From: Lysobacter firmicutimachus
Lineage (GTDB): Bacteria > Pseudomonadota > Gammaproteobacteria > Xanthomonadales > Xanthomonadaceae
NCBI RefSeq assembly: GCF_037027445.1
Contig: NZ_JBANDL010000002.1
Coordinates: forward strand, 2,728,001 to 2,792,000
DNA: 64,000 nt
Reading direction: 5' to 3'
Shown one piece after another: positions 29,496 to 37,772 of this stretch. The position numbers and the translations under genes were made by a program. Each line of letters opens with the position of its first letter. The stretch's first letter is position 1. Under the pieces are notes generated by a model, which saw only the letters and a list, made by a program, of their open reading frames with translations, made no database searches and was not told where the DNA came from.

Positions 29496-29726
29496 TCAGT
29501 AATGCGGCGGGGGCGGTTCGGCGGCGGCGTCGCCGGTCAGCGGCGTGGCCGCCATGGCGGACCGCAGTTGCTTGATCTCGTCGAGCGCGCGGTGCAGCAG
29601 CAGCGAATTGCGGGCTTCTTCGCTGCGCGCCGCGGCCAGCGCGTCGCTGAGTTCGTTGAGCGCGTGCTCCTGGAACGCGAGCCGCGTTTCCAGGTCGATC
29701 AGGCGCTGGTCGAGTTCGGTGGTCAC
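29496..29726 (-). CDS. slyX: SlyX family protein
   Basis: A 76-residue protein consisting of one coiled coil (LDQRLIDLETRLAFQEHALN), a short linker and the C-terminal PPPPHY tag that defines SlyX. SlyX is widespread in Gammaproteobacteria, often near FkpA/SlyD isomerases. FKBP genes also lie nearby here, beyond ugd. The molecular role is unknown. The gene lies 37 bases before the DUF2058 start on the same strand and may share its transcript. Confidence 0.92.
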   Translation of the reverse strand: MTTELDQRLIDLETRLAFQEHALNELSDALAAARSEEARNSLLLHRALDEIKQLRSAMAATPLTGDAAAEPPPPHY

Positions 29727-29762
29727 GGTTCGGCTCGGACGTGAAAAAGGCGGCGCGGCGGC

Positions 29763-31109
29763 TCAGCCGGCGTCGATCAGGATCGAACGGCCGCGGCCGA
29801 TGCCGTAGTACGCCAGATCGGCGGCTTCGACTTCGTCGGGGTGGTAGAGGTTGCGACCGTCGAAGATCACCGCGTCGGCCAGAGCTTGCCGGATGCGGAC
29901 GAAATCCGGGCTGCGGAACTGCTTCCACTCGGTCACCACCACCAGCGCGTCGGCGTCGGCCAGGGCGGCGCGGGCCGAATCGCACAGCACCAGATCCTCG
30001 CGTTCGCCGAAGATGCGCTCGGCCTCTTCGTTGGCTTCCGGATCGTAGGCGCGCACGCGCGCGCCGGCCGCCCACAGCTGCGCCAGCAGGGTGCGGCTGG
30101 ACGCCTCGCGCATGTCGTCGGTGTTGGGTTTGAACGCCAGGCCCCAGACCGCGAAGGTCTTGCCCTTCACGTCGCCGCCGTAATGGCGTTGGATCAGTTC
30201 GAACAGATGGCCCTTCTGGCTGTCGTTGACCGCCTCGACCGCGTCCAGCAGGCGTGCGCCGTAGCCGTGCTGCTGGGCGGTGCGGGCCAGCGCCTGCACG
30301 TCCTTGGGGAAGCAGGAACCGCCGTAGCCGGCGCCGGGATAGATGAAGTGCCAGCCGATGCGCGGGTCCGAACCGATGCCCTGGCGGACCATCTCCACGT
30401 CGGCGCCGACCTTCTCGGCGATGTTGGCGATCTCGTTCATGAAACTGATCTTGGTCGCCAGCATCGCGTTGGCCGCGTACTTGGTCAGCTCGGCCGAGCG
30501 CACGTCCATCACCACGATGCGCTCGTGGTTGCGGTTGAACGGCGCATACAGGCGCTTGAGCTTCTCGACCGCGGCCGGGTTGGACGAGCCCACCACGATG
30601 CGGTCCGGGCGCATGCAGTCGTTGACCGCATCGCCTTCCTTGAGGAATTCGGGATTGGACGCGACGTCGAAGGCGATCTCCAGGCCGCGCGCGCGCAGTT
30701 CCGCGGCGATGGTGGCCTGGACCTTGTCGGCGGTGCCGACCGGCACGGTCGACTTGTTGACCACCACCACCGGGCGCTCGATGTGGCGGCCGACGGTCGC
30801 GGCGACCGCGAGCACGTACTTGAGGTCGGCGCTGCCGTCTTCGTCCGGCGGGGTGCCGACGGCGATGAAGATCAGGTCGCCGTGGCCGATCGCGCTGGCG
30901 GCGTCGGTGGTGAAATGGAGGCGGCCGGCGGCGTGGTTGGCCTTGACCATCGGCTCCAGGCCGGGCTCATAAATCGGAATCACGCCGCGGTTGAGGCCTT
31001 CGACTTTGGCCTGGTCGATGTCGACGCAGACCACGTCGTGGCCGACGTCGGCCAGGCAGGTTCCGGTGACCAGACCCACATAGCCGGTACCGAAGATGGT
31101 GACGCGCAT
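29763..31109 (-). CDS. ugd: UDP-glucose 6-dehydrogenase
   Basis: The 448-residue enzyme makes UDP-glucuronate from UDP-glucose with two NAD, for exopolysaccharide or lipid A sugars. It has [20 protein letters not shown] (NAD fold), [20 protein letters not shown], and the catalytic Cys266 in [12 protein letters not shown]. The C-terminal UDP-binding domain ends [11 protein letters not shown]. Length and motifs match bacterial Ugd throughout. No sugar-polymer genes are adjacent, so its end product here is unclear. It follows the FKBP lipoprotein gene after a long GC hairpin. Confidence 0.93.
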   Translation of the reverse strand: MRVTIFGTGYVGLVTGTCLADVGHDVVCVDIDQAKVEGLNRGVIPIYEPGLEPMVKANHAAGRLHFTTDAASAIGHGDLIFIAVGTPPDEDGSADLKYVLAVAATVGRHIERPVVVVNKSTVPVGTADKVQATIAAELRARGLEIAFDVASNPEFLKEGDAVNDCMRPDRIVVGSSNPAAVEKLKRLYAPFNRNHERIVVMDVRSAELTKYAANAMLATKISFMNEIANIAEKVGADVEMVRQGIGSDPRIGWHFIYPGAGYGGSCFPKDVQALARTAQQHGYGARLLDAVEAVNDSQKGHLFELIQRHYGGDVKGKTFAVWGLAFKPNTDDMREASSRTLLAQLWAAGARVRAYDPEANEEAERIFGEREDLVLCDSARAALADADALVVVTEWKQFRSPDFVRIRQALADAVIFDGRNLYHPDEVEAADLAYYGIGRGRSILIDAG

Positions 31110-31147
31110 TCGTTGCTCTCAGTGCTGGGTGTCGCGGCGCCTGGGCG

Positions 31148-31177
31148 GCGCGCCGCGTCCGTGGGGACGCGGCGCGC
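31148..31177. terminator. 13-bp GC hairpin between FKBP gene and ugd
   Basis: GCGCGCCGCGTCC, loop GTGG and GGACGCGGCGCGC form a perfect 13-bp stem. It lies just after the FKBP lipoprotein stop (minus strand) and 40 bases before ugd. There is no T-run. It could end or attenuate readthrough from the FKBP gene into ugd. Confidence 0.55.
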
Positions 31178-31184
31178 GCGAGGC

Positions 31185-32024
31185 TCACTTCTGCTGCGGC
31201 GGCTGGGTGCCCATCGCGGCCGATTCGGCGCCCTGCGCGTTCGGCTTGACGATGTCCAGCAGTTCGACGTCGAACACCAGGGTCGCGTTCGGGCCGATCG
31301 GGCCGCCCGGGGTGCCCTGCTCGCCGTAGCCGAGCTTGCTCGGGATCCACAGCTTGAACTTGCTGCCGACCGGCATCAGCGCGATGCCTTCCTGCCAGCC
31401 CGGCACCACCGCGCCGAGCGGGAACACCGCCGGCTCGTTGCGGTCGTAGGAGCTGTCGAAGGTCTTGCCGTCGAGCAGCGCGCCCTTGTAGTGCACGCGC
31501 ACGGTATCGCTGGCCTTGGGCTTGGCGCCCTTGCCTTCGCTGACGATCTGGTACTGCAGGCCCGAGGCGGTGGTCACCACGCCCGGCTTCTTGCCGTTGG
31601 CGGCCAGGAACTTGTCGCCCTCTTCCTGGTTGGTCTTGGCCATCGCGACCATCTTTTCCATCTGCTTGGTGCGCACCTTGTTCTGCAGGCGCTCGCGGAT
31701 CTGGCGCGCTTCCTCTTCGCTCAGCAGCGGCTTCTCGCCCTTGATGTTGGCCTGCATGGCCTTCTGCAGCACGGCCAGGTCGAGGTCGTCCTTCAGCAGT
31801 TCCAGCGAACGGCCCATGTCCATGCCGATCAGGTAGCTGTCCTGCTCCTTCTCGGTCTTCATTCCGCCGATCGCCTTGACCTCGGCGCCCTTGGCCTCGG
31901 TCGCGGCCTTGGCGTCGGCGGCCGGCTTGTCGCCCGGCTTGCCGGCCTGGTTGCAGCCGGCGGCGAACAGCGCCATCGAACCCACGGCCACGGCGAAGGC
32001 GGCGTTACGCATGAAAGGCTTCAT
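31185..32024 (-). CDS. FKBP-type peptidyl-prolyl isomerase, lipoprotein
   Basis: The 279-residue product has a lipoprotein signal peptide with lipobox AAGC (LFAAGCNQ). It then has an Mip/FkpA-type N-terminal dimerisation domain (YLIGMDMGRSLELLKDDLDL), a linking helix and a C-terminal FKBP domain with VRVHYKGALLDGKTFDSSYD and PVGSKFKLWIPSKLGYG. It catalyses proline isomerisation in the periplasm at a membrane. AGGAG nine bases upstream supports ATG 32024; a TTG at 32027 is the only longer start. It is in tandem with a second FKBP gene and probably cotranscribed. Confidence 0.9.
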   Translation of the reverse strand: MKPFMRNAAFAVAVGSMALFAAGCNQAGKPGDKPAADAKAATEAKGAEVKAIGGMKTEKEQDSYLIGMDMGRSLELLKDDLDLAVLQKAMQANIKGEKPLLSEEEARQIRERLQNKVRTKQMEKMVAMAKTNQEEGDKFLAANGKKPGVVTTASGLQYQIVSEGKGAKPKASDTVRVHYKGALLDGKTFDSSYDRNEPAVFPLGAVVPGWQEGIALMPVGSKFKLWIPSKLGYGEQGTPGGPIGPNATLVFDVELLDIVKPNAQGAESAAMGTQPPQQK

Positions 32025-32130
32025 CAAACTGCACTCCTGAATACGGAAAAGCGAAAACGGAATGGGAACCGGCCCGGCGGCACAAACTGCCAGCCGGCAG
32101 CTGAACGCAACGAGTCTGCGCGGCGACCGG

Positions 32131-33075
32131 TCAGAGGATATCGAGCAGTTCGACTTCGAATTCCAGGGTCGCGTTCGGGCCGATCTTCGGCGGCGCGCCC
32201 GACGGGCCGTACGCCAGCTCGGCCGGGATCCAGAACTTGAACTTGCTGCCGACCGGCATCAGCGCCAGGCCTTCCTGCCAGCCCTGGATCACGCCGTTGA
32301 CCGGGAATTCGGCCGGCTGGCCGCGATCGTAGGAACTGTCGAAGGTGCTGCCGTCGAGCAGCGTGCCCTTGTAGTTGACGCTGACCTTGTCGGTCGGCTT
32401 GGGACGCTCGCCCGAGCCCTGGCGCAGCACCATGTACTGCAGGCCCGAGCCGGTCACGAACACGCCCTTGACCTTCTTGTTGCCTTCCAGGAATTCCTTG
32501 CCCTTCTTCAGGTTGGCTTCGCCGGCGACCGCGGCCTCGGCCTTCATCTTGGCCTGCAGGCGCTCGCTGAAGCCGGTCAGCACGGTGCGCGCCTCGCCCT
32601 CGGCCAGCAGCGGCTTGCCGCCGGCCAGCGAAGTGCGCAGGGCCTGCACCAGCACCGGCAGTTCGATCTCGCCTTTGATCTGCTGCAGCGAGGGGCCGAC
32701 CATGTAGGTGCCGATCAGCAGGCCGACCTTGTCCTTGGCCACTTCCGGCGGCTTGGCGCCCGGCGCCTGGCCCTGCACCGGCTTGCCGTCGCGGGCGGCG
32801 ATGCGCGCGCGCAGGGCCTGGTCGACGGTGCGCGCTTCGTCCTGGCCGATCAGCGGCTTGCCGCCGTCGAACACGTTCTTGACCGCGCGCTCGAACGCGG
32901 CGGTGTCGAGGTCGGGACCGACCGGCTTGAGCGAACTGGCCACGTCGAGGCCGATGGCGTAACTGACTTTTTCGCGATCGTTGGCGAGCACGGTCTTTTC
33001 CTGGGCAGAGGCGACGCCGCCGAACAGCGTCGCAGTGGTGATCAACACGGCCGCGCCGCGCACGAAAGCCTTCAT
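32131..33075 (-). CDS. FKBP-type peptidyl-prolyl isomerase with duplicated N-terminal domain
   Basis: The 314-residue product has a signal peptide ending ASA. It is unusual in carrying two consecutive FKBP_N-like segments: about 34-86 (KVSYAIGLDVASSL) and about 102-165 (KVGLLIGTYMVGPSL). Each ends in GGKPL(I/L)xxxEARTV. A long helix follows, then the FKBP domain (VSVNYKGTLLDGSTFDSSYD, PVGSKFKFWIPAELAYG). It lacks a lipobox cysteine, so it is soluble in the periplasm. Its neighbour has a single N-domain and a lipid anchor. Activity is inferred from the intact isomerase domain. Confidence 0.88.
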   Translation of the reverse strand: MKAFVRGAAVLITTATLFGGVASAQEKTVLANDREKVSYAIGLDVASSLKPVGPDLDTAAFERAVKNVFDGGKPLIGQDEARTVDQALRARIAARDGKPVQGQAPGAKPPEVAKDKVGLLIGTYMVGPSLQQIKGEIELPVLVQALRTSLAGGKPLLAEGEARTVLTGFSERLQAKMKAEAAVAGEANLKKGKEFLEGNKKVKGVFVTGSGLQYMVLRQGSGERPKPTDKVSVNYKGTLLDGSTFDSSYDRGQPAEFPVNGVIQGWQEGLALMPVGSKFKFWIPAELAYGPSGAPPKIGPNATLEFEVELLDIL

Positions 33076-33268
33076 CGGGGTCCTGCTCCTGGTTGCAGTC
33101 CTGGTGGTGTATCGATACGCCGCAGTCCGGCGCAAGCCCGTCATTGTCGCGGGCCGGCGCTATGGCGGCAATGTTCCAGTGTGACGTCGCGCAAGCTGCG
33201 AAGTTCCGCATCCGTCCCGGCCGCGCGCGGCCGAAACCCGACCGTGCGCGCAAATCCGCCGGCCGGGC

Positions 33269-33889
33269 TCAGCGCTTGGCCGCGCCCGGGCGCGGCGCCG
33301 CCAGGGCGCGCTCGATCGCCGCGACCAGCGCCGGATCGTCCGGCGCGGTCTTGCTGCCGTAGCTGGCGATCAGCCGGCCGTCGCGGCCGATCAGATACTT
33401 GTGGAAATTCCACTTCGGCGCCTCGCCGCCGGCGGCCTTGGCCAGGTCGCGATACAGCGGCGTGGCCTGCTCGCCGACCACGTGGACCTTCTCGAACATC
33501 GGGAACTTGACCCCGTAGGTCAGAGTGCAGAACGCCTGGATCTGCTTCTCGTCATCGAACTCCTGCGCCCGGAAGTCGCCCGAGGGGAAGCCGAGCACGG
33601 CGAAACCGCGCCCCTTGTACTTCGCCTGCAGGCCTTCCAGCGCTTCGAATTGCGGGGTGAAGCCGCATTTGCTGGCGGTATTGACCACCAGCAGCACCTG
33701 GCCGCCGTACTGCGCCTGCAGATTCACCGGGGTCTTGCCCGCCAACGGCCGGAAGCTGCGATCGAGCAGGCCGCTGGCGGCCGCGATCGCCGAGCCGGCG
33801 GCCAGCACGGCCAGGCACAACGCGGCGATGGCGGCCCGACGGGCCGGACGGGGGCGCGCCGCGGGGCGCAACTGCGGGGTCTGGGACAT
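33269..33889 (-). CDS. Glutathione peroxidase-family protein, membrane-anchored or exported
   Basis: The 206-residue product starts with an Arg-rich segment then a hydrophobic stretch (about residues 18-40), a signal anchor or Tat-like leader. The peroxidatic Cys75 lies in NTASKCGFTPQ, Trp in KWNFHKYLI, and a possible resolving Cys121 in QAFCTLTYG. The motif usually written FPCNQF is FPSGDF here, so the tetrad Gln is Asp105. The family is right, but catalysis may differ from classic thiol peroxidases. It probably protects envelope lipids or proteins. It diverges from the YtrA operon. Confidence 0.82.
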   Translation of the reverse strand: MSQTPQLRPAARPRPARRAAIAALCLAVLAAGSAIAAASGLLDRSFRPLAGKTPVNLQAQYGGQVLLVVNTASKCGFTPQFEALEGLQAKYKGRGFAVLGFPSGDFRAQEFDDEKQIQAFCTLTYGVKFPMFEKVHVVGEQATPLYRDLAKAAGGEAPKWNFHKYLIGRDGRLIASYGSKTAPDDPALVAAIERALAAPRPGAAKR

Positions 33890-33969
33890 GAACAGGCTCC
33901 GTCGCGAGGGGGAAGCCCGGTCGGGACCGGGCGGCCGGCCAAGTATGACTTTAGTTGGGCCGGCGGCGA

Positions 33970-34010
33970 TTGACGCGACGTGTTTAGGTGTTATAGTTGC
34001 ATACAACACC
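33970..34010 (+). promoter_or_regulatory. Promoter and YtrA-type operator of the GntR/ABC operon
   Basis: TTGACG (33970-33975), a 16-base spacer and TATAGT (33992-33997) form a strong-looking promoter. GGTG at 33987-33990 and CACC at 34007-34010 are separated by 16 bases, and the flanks GGTGTT and AACACC are palindromic. As I recall, GGTG-N16-CACC is the site reported for YtrA in Xanthomonas citri. The operator covers the -10 box, so repression by the operon's own GntR protein is expected. Confidence 0.75.
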
Positions 34011-34036
34011 GGCCCACTAACGAGCAGGACGTTCGA

Positions 34037-34510
34037 ATGAACCGCAAGCTCCACAACTCCATATCGGCCCTGATGGCCGCCGGCGGCGCCCTGGTCCTGG
34101 GCCTGGTGATCGCCCTGCCCGCCCCGAGCGTGTCCGCGCCGCATCTGGCCGACGCCGTCCAGAGCCGCCCGATCGACCTCGACCTGGGCCTGATCCAGAC
34201 CCGGGTCCGCTTTGACCCCGCCTATGTCGAGCGCGCCCGCGCCCGCAGCGGCGACCTGGCCCGCGTCGCCGGCCGCATCGGCGCCCGCGCCGAACAGTTG
34301 GAACGCGACGCCGACGGCGCCGCCCTGGCCGCCTTCGCCACCGGCATGGCCGGCGAAGTCGCCGACCTGGCCGCGATCGCCTCGGCCATCGATCCCCCCG
34401 CGGCCGCGGAGCCGGCCAGCGCCGAAAGCAAACGCAAGGCCGGGAAGGCCGCGCGCCGCAACCGACGGAACCTCGTCATGCCTTATTTCTCCTTCCTGCC
34501 GCGGGGCTGA
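34037..34510 (+). CDS. Small exported or membrane-anchored protein, first gene of the YtrA operon
   Basis: The 157-residue product begins MNRKLHNSISALMAAGGALV and continues hydrophobic to residue 32 (signal peptide or anchor). A helical alanine/arginine-rich region follows (YVERARARSGDLARVAGRIG, heptad-like), then a basic tail KRKAGKAARRNRRN ending MPYFSFLPRG. It matches no domain I recognise. The ATG lies 27 bases after the operator and has a weak AGCAGGAC site. Its place at the head of the operon suggests an envelope role together with the ABC transporter. Confidence 0.7.
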   Translation: MNRKLHNSISALMAAGGALVLGLVIALPAPSVSAPHLADAVQSRPIDLDLGLIQTRVRFDPAYVERARARSGDLARVAGRIGARAEQLERDADGAALAAFATGMAGEVADLAAIASAIDPPAAAEPASAESKRKAGKAARRNRRNLVMPYFSFLPRG

Positions 34511-34513
34511 ACC

Positions 34514-34891
34514 ATGACCGCAATCCAATGGAGCGACGGCGCTCCGATCTATCGCCAGCTGAAGGAGCGCGTCGTCGCGATGATGCTCGACGGCGTGCTC
34601 AAGCCCGGCGATGCCCTGCCGTCCGTGCGGCAGGTGGCCGCCGAATACCAACTCAACCCCATCACCGTCTCGCGCGCCTATCAGGAATTGGCCGACGAGG
34701 CGCTGGTCGAAAAACGCCGAGGCCTGGGCATGTACGTGACCGAAGAAGCCGCAAGGAAACTGCTCCTCAACGAGCGCGAACGCTTCCTGAAAGAAGAATG
34801 GCCGCTGGTCCTGGAGCGCATCCAGCGCCTGGGCCTGAGCACCGAGGAACTGCTCGGCGCAGGCAACGACCAGAAGGCGGGCACGCCATGA
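34514..34891 (+). CDS. ytrA: GntR-family regulator, YtrA subfamily
   Basis: The 125-residue protein has an N-terminal winged helix (PIYRQLKERVVAMMLDGVLK, LPSVRQVAAEYQLNPITVSR) and the short C-terminal helical region typical of the YtrA subfamily, with no large ligand domain. YtrA proteins repress the ABC genes that follow them and are released by cell-envelope stress. The gene starts three bases after the previous stop and overlaps the ATPase gene by ATGA, so translation is coupled. The operator at 33987-34010 is its expected target. Confidence 0.9.
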   Translation: MTAIQWSDGAPIYRQLKERVVAMMLDGVLKPGDALPSVRQVAAEYQLNPITVSRAYQELADEALVEKRRGLGMYVTEEAARKLLLNERERFLKEEWPLVLERIQRLGLSTEELLGAGNDQKAGTP

Positions 34892-35772
34892 CCGACGCCA
34901 TCCGCATCGACCCGGGCCACATCGTCACCGCGCGCAATCTGCGCAAGCGCTACCGCAACAAGCTGGCGCTGAACGATGCCGCCTTCGACATCCCGGCCGG
35001 CCGCATCGTCGGCCTGATCGGCCCCAACGGCGCCGGCAAGACCACCGCGCTCAAGGCCATCCTCGGCCTGATCGCCTTCGACGGCGACCTGTCCGTGCTC
35101 GGCCGCGACCCGCGCACCCAGCGCGACGACCTGATGCGCGACGTGTGCTTCATCGCCGACGTCGCCGTGCTGCCGCGCTGGCTGCGGGTGCGCGAGGCGA
35201 TCGACTTCGTCGCCGGCGTGCATCCGCGCTTCGACCGCGCCAAGTGCGAGCGCTTCCTGCACGGCACCCAGCTCAAGCCCAACCTGCGCGTGCGCGAAAT
35301 GTCCAAGGGCATGATCGTGCAGCTGCACCTGGCGCTGGTGATGGCGATCGACGCCCGCCTGCTGGTGCTGGACGAGCCGACCCTGGGCCTGGACATCCTC
35401 TACCGCAAGCAGTTCTACCAGCGCCTGCTGGAAGACTACTTCGACGAGAACAAGACCATCCTGATCACCACCCATCAGGTCGAGGAGATCGAACACATCC
35501 TCACCGACGTGATGTTCATCCGCGACGGTAAAGTCGTGCTCGACAGCCAGATGGAAGTGCTCGGCGAGCGGTTCGTCGAGGTGCTGGTCAACCCGGACCA
35601 GGCCGTGCACGCACGCAACCTCGGCCCGATCGACGAACGCGCGCTGCCGTTCGGCAAGACCGTGATGCTGTTCGACGGCATCCCGGCCGCGCAGCTGGAC
35701 GGGCTGGGCGAAACCCGCACCCCGGGCCTGGCCGATCTGTTCGTCGCCACCATGAAGGGAACCTACGCATGA
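34888..35772 (+). CDS. ABC transporter ATP-binding protein
   Basis: A 294-residue ATPase with Walker A GPNGAGKTT (45-53), a signature motif in the form MSKGM, Walker B LLVLDEPTLGLD, and the H-loop ITTHQVEEIEH. The MSKGM variant of LSGGQ is usual in YtrB/Bcr-type export ATPases. It forms a dimer with the following permease at the inner membrane. Its start overlaps the ytrA stop (ATGA), and its stop overlaps the permease start (ATGA), so all three are translationally coupled. The substrate is not known; related systems respond to envelope stress or peptide antibiotics. Confidence 0.93.
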   Translation: MTDAIRIDPGHIVTARNLRKRYRNKLALNDAAFDIPAGRIVGLIGPNGAGKTTALKAILGLIAFDGDLSVLGRDPRTQRDDLMRDVCFIADVAVLPRWLRVREAIDFVAGVHPRFDRAKCERFLHGTQLKPNLRVREMSKGMIVQLHLALVMAIDARLLVLDEPTLGLDILYRKQFYQRLLEDYFDENKTILITTHQVEEIEHILTDVMFIRDGKVVLDSQMEVLGERFVEVLVNPDQAVHARNLGPIDERALPFGKTVMLFDGIPAAQLDGLGETRTPGLADLFVATMKGTYA

Positions 35773-36800
35773 ACGCCGCAGACGACATCCTCGCCCCCTC
35801 GCCCGCCGCGCCGCGCGCGGTCGCCGCGACGCCTCGCCTGCAGACCTTCAAGATGCTGCTCAAGCGCGAGTATTGGGAACACCGCGGCGGCTTCCTGTGG
35901 GCGCCGTCGATCGTCGGCGCCATCGCGATCGTGTTCACCCTGCTCGGCGTGGTCGCCAGCACCGTGATGCTGCGCAACGCCGTCAGCAAAGGCGAAGTCG
36001 ATCTGGAGAACGTCAAGATCGGCGTAGGCGCCGGCTCCGAGGCCGGCTTCGCCGGCGACGTGGCCCTGCTCGGCGGCATCGGCATGGTCAGCATCGTGCT
36101 GGTGTTCGTGGTGTTCTTCTACGCACTGGGCTCGATCTACGACGAGCGCAAGGACCGCAGCATCCTGTTCTGGAAGTCGCTGCCGGTCTCCGACACCCAG
36201 ACGGTGCTGTCCAAGTTGGCCTGGGCCCTGGTGCTGGCGCCGTTGCTGACGATGGCGATCGGGCTGGTGGTCGGCGCGATGCTGTGGCTGATCTCGTGGC
36301 TGGCGATGGTGATCAACGGCGTGCCCGGCGCCAGCGCCCTGCTCACCGAAGCGCATCCGTTCCGGCTGATCTTCCAGCTGTTGTGCGCGTTGCCGGTGTA
36401 CGCCCTGTGGGCCCTGCCGACCATCGGCTGGCTGATGCTGTGCTCGGCCTGGGCGCGCAGCGTGCCCTTCGTCTGGGCGGTGGTCGCGCCGCTGCTGGCC
36501 TGCATCTTCGTCAGCTGGCTCGACATCCTGCCGGGCATCGAGATCCCGCACGACAAGATCTGGTACGCCGTCGCCTTCCGCGGTCTGCTGAGCATGGTGC
36601 CGGCGAGCTGGTACCTGAGCCCGGGCATGGAGCACGTCCGCGACTCGACCATCCACGGCCCGGAAGAGCTGGCCCGCTCGATCGAACTGGGCAGCAGCCT
36701 GCACGCCCTGGGCACCGCCGACCTGTGGATCGGCGCGATCCTCGGCGCCGCCATGGTGTACGGCGCGATCCGCCTGCGCCGCTGGCGCGACGAGGGCTGA
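35769..36800 (+). CDS. ABC-2 type transporter permease
   Basis: The 343-residue product has six likely membrane segments. The first comes after LKREYWEHRGGFLW, a classic ABC-2 permease opening. An extracytoplasmic loop between TM1 and TM2 is rich in Gly/Asp. The coding start overlaps the ATPase stop. It would form the export channel partnered with the upstream ATPase. An extended loop near residues 290-310 (HVRDSTIHGPEELARS) may be periplasmic. Confidence 0.9.
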   Translation: MNAADDILAPSPAAPRAVAATPRLQTFKMLLKREYWEHRGGFLWAPSIVGAIAIVFTLLGVVASTVMLRNAVSKGEVDLENVKIGVGAGSEAGFAGDVALLGGIGMVSIVLVFVVFFYALGSIYDERKDRSILFWKSLPVSDTQTVLSKLAWALVLAPLLTMAIGLVVGAMLWLISWLAMVINGVPGASALLTEAHPFRLIFQLLCALPVYALWALPTIGWLMLCSAWARSVPFVWAVVAPLLACIFVSWLDILPGIEIPHDKIWYAVAFRGLLSMVPASWYLSPGMEHVRDSTIHGPEELARSIELGSSLHALGTADLWIGAILGAAMVYGAIRLRRWRDEG

Positions 36801-36925
36801 GCCCCGCGGCCCCGCCCGCCTCCGGCGCGGCGGGGCCCGATCCGGCCGACCCGGCCCCGCCCGCAACGCAACCATCGCGGCCCACGCCGCATCCATCGAA
36901 CTCCCTTCCCGCCCTGGAGCCTCCG

Positions 36926-37720
36926 ATGCGCCCCTTCGTCCCCCGCGCCCGTACCGTTCGCCTGCTCCCCGGCCTGCTCGCCCTCGCCCTGCTGCCGCTG
37001 GCGGCCCAGGCCGAACCGCGCTGCGATCATTCGCAACCGCGCGAGTTGAAGCTCGACCTCGCCGGGGTCAAGGCGGTGGTGTTCGAGAGCGGTTCCGACG
37101 ATCTGCACATCGTCGGTTCGCCCGGCGCCCGCGCCGAAGTCCGCGGCAGGGCCTGCGCCTCCGACGCCGCCGATCTGGCCGGCCTGCGCCTGAGCCAACG
37201 CCGCGCCGGCGACAAGCTGATCGTGCGCGCCGAACGCGAGACCCAACTCAACCTCGCGTTCAACCGCTACGCCTACATGCAGTTGCACGCCACCGTGCCG
37301 GACAGCACCCGGGTCCAGCTCAAGACCGGTTCCGGCGACGTCGATGTCGACCGGGTCGCCGCGCTCAGCATCGACGTCGGTTCCGGCGACATCAAGGCAC
37401 GCCGCGTGCGGGGCCTGACGGTGGCCGATGTCGGTTCCGGCGACGTCGACCTGGAAGACATCGGCGCGCTGCAGGTGATCTCGCTGGGCTCCGGCGACCT
37501 GCTCGCGCGCGGCATCGGCGGCGACGCCAAGCTCGGCTCGGTCGGTTCCGGCGACGTCGCCCTGGAACGCGTCGGCGGCTCCGTGACGCTGGACCGGATC
37601 GGCTCCGGCGACCTGGAAGTGCGCGACGTGCGCGGCGACCTGCGGGTCCGTTCGATCGGCAGCGGCGACGTGAAGCACGCCGGCGTGGCCGGTCGCGTCG
37701 ACCTCCCCAAAGACGATTGA
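36926..37720 (+). CDS. Exported GIN-like (DUF2807/DUF4097-type) beta-repeat protein
   Basis: The 264-residue product has a signal peptide ending AQA. A beta-strand domain follows (LAGVKAVVFESGSDDLHIVG), then seven tandem about 20-residue repeats built on GSGD (TGSGDVDVDRV, DVGSGDIKARRV, DVGSGDVDLEDI, LGSGDLLARGI, VGSGDVALERV, IGSGDLEVRDV, IGSGDVKHAGV). Such repeats form a right-handed beta-helix in GIN/DUF4097 proteins. A GGAG site precedes the ATG. It belongs to the YtrA operon, 125 bases after the permease, and could be a periplasmic sensor or binding partner. Confidence 0.8.
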   Translation: MRPFVPRARTVRLLPGLLALALLPLAAQAEPRCDHSQPRELKLDLAGVKAVVFESGSDDLHIVGSPGARAEVRGRACASDAADLAGLRLSQRRAGDKLIVRAERETQLNLAFNRYAYMQLHATVPDSTRVQLKTGSGDVDVDRVAALSIDVGSGDIKARRVRGLTVADVGSGDVDLEDIGALQVISLGSGDLLARGIGGDAKLGSVGSGDVALERVGGSVTLDRIGSGDLEVRDVRGDLRVRSIGSGDVKHAGVAGRVDLPKDD

Positions 37721-37772
37721 CGCCCGCTGCGGCGTCCCCTCTCTTCAAGGCGATACCCAAGGAATCTCGGCG

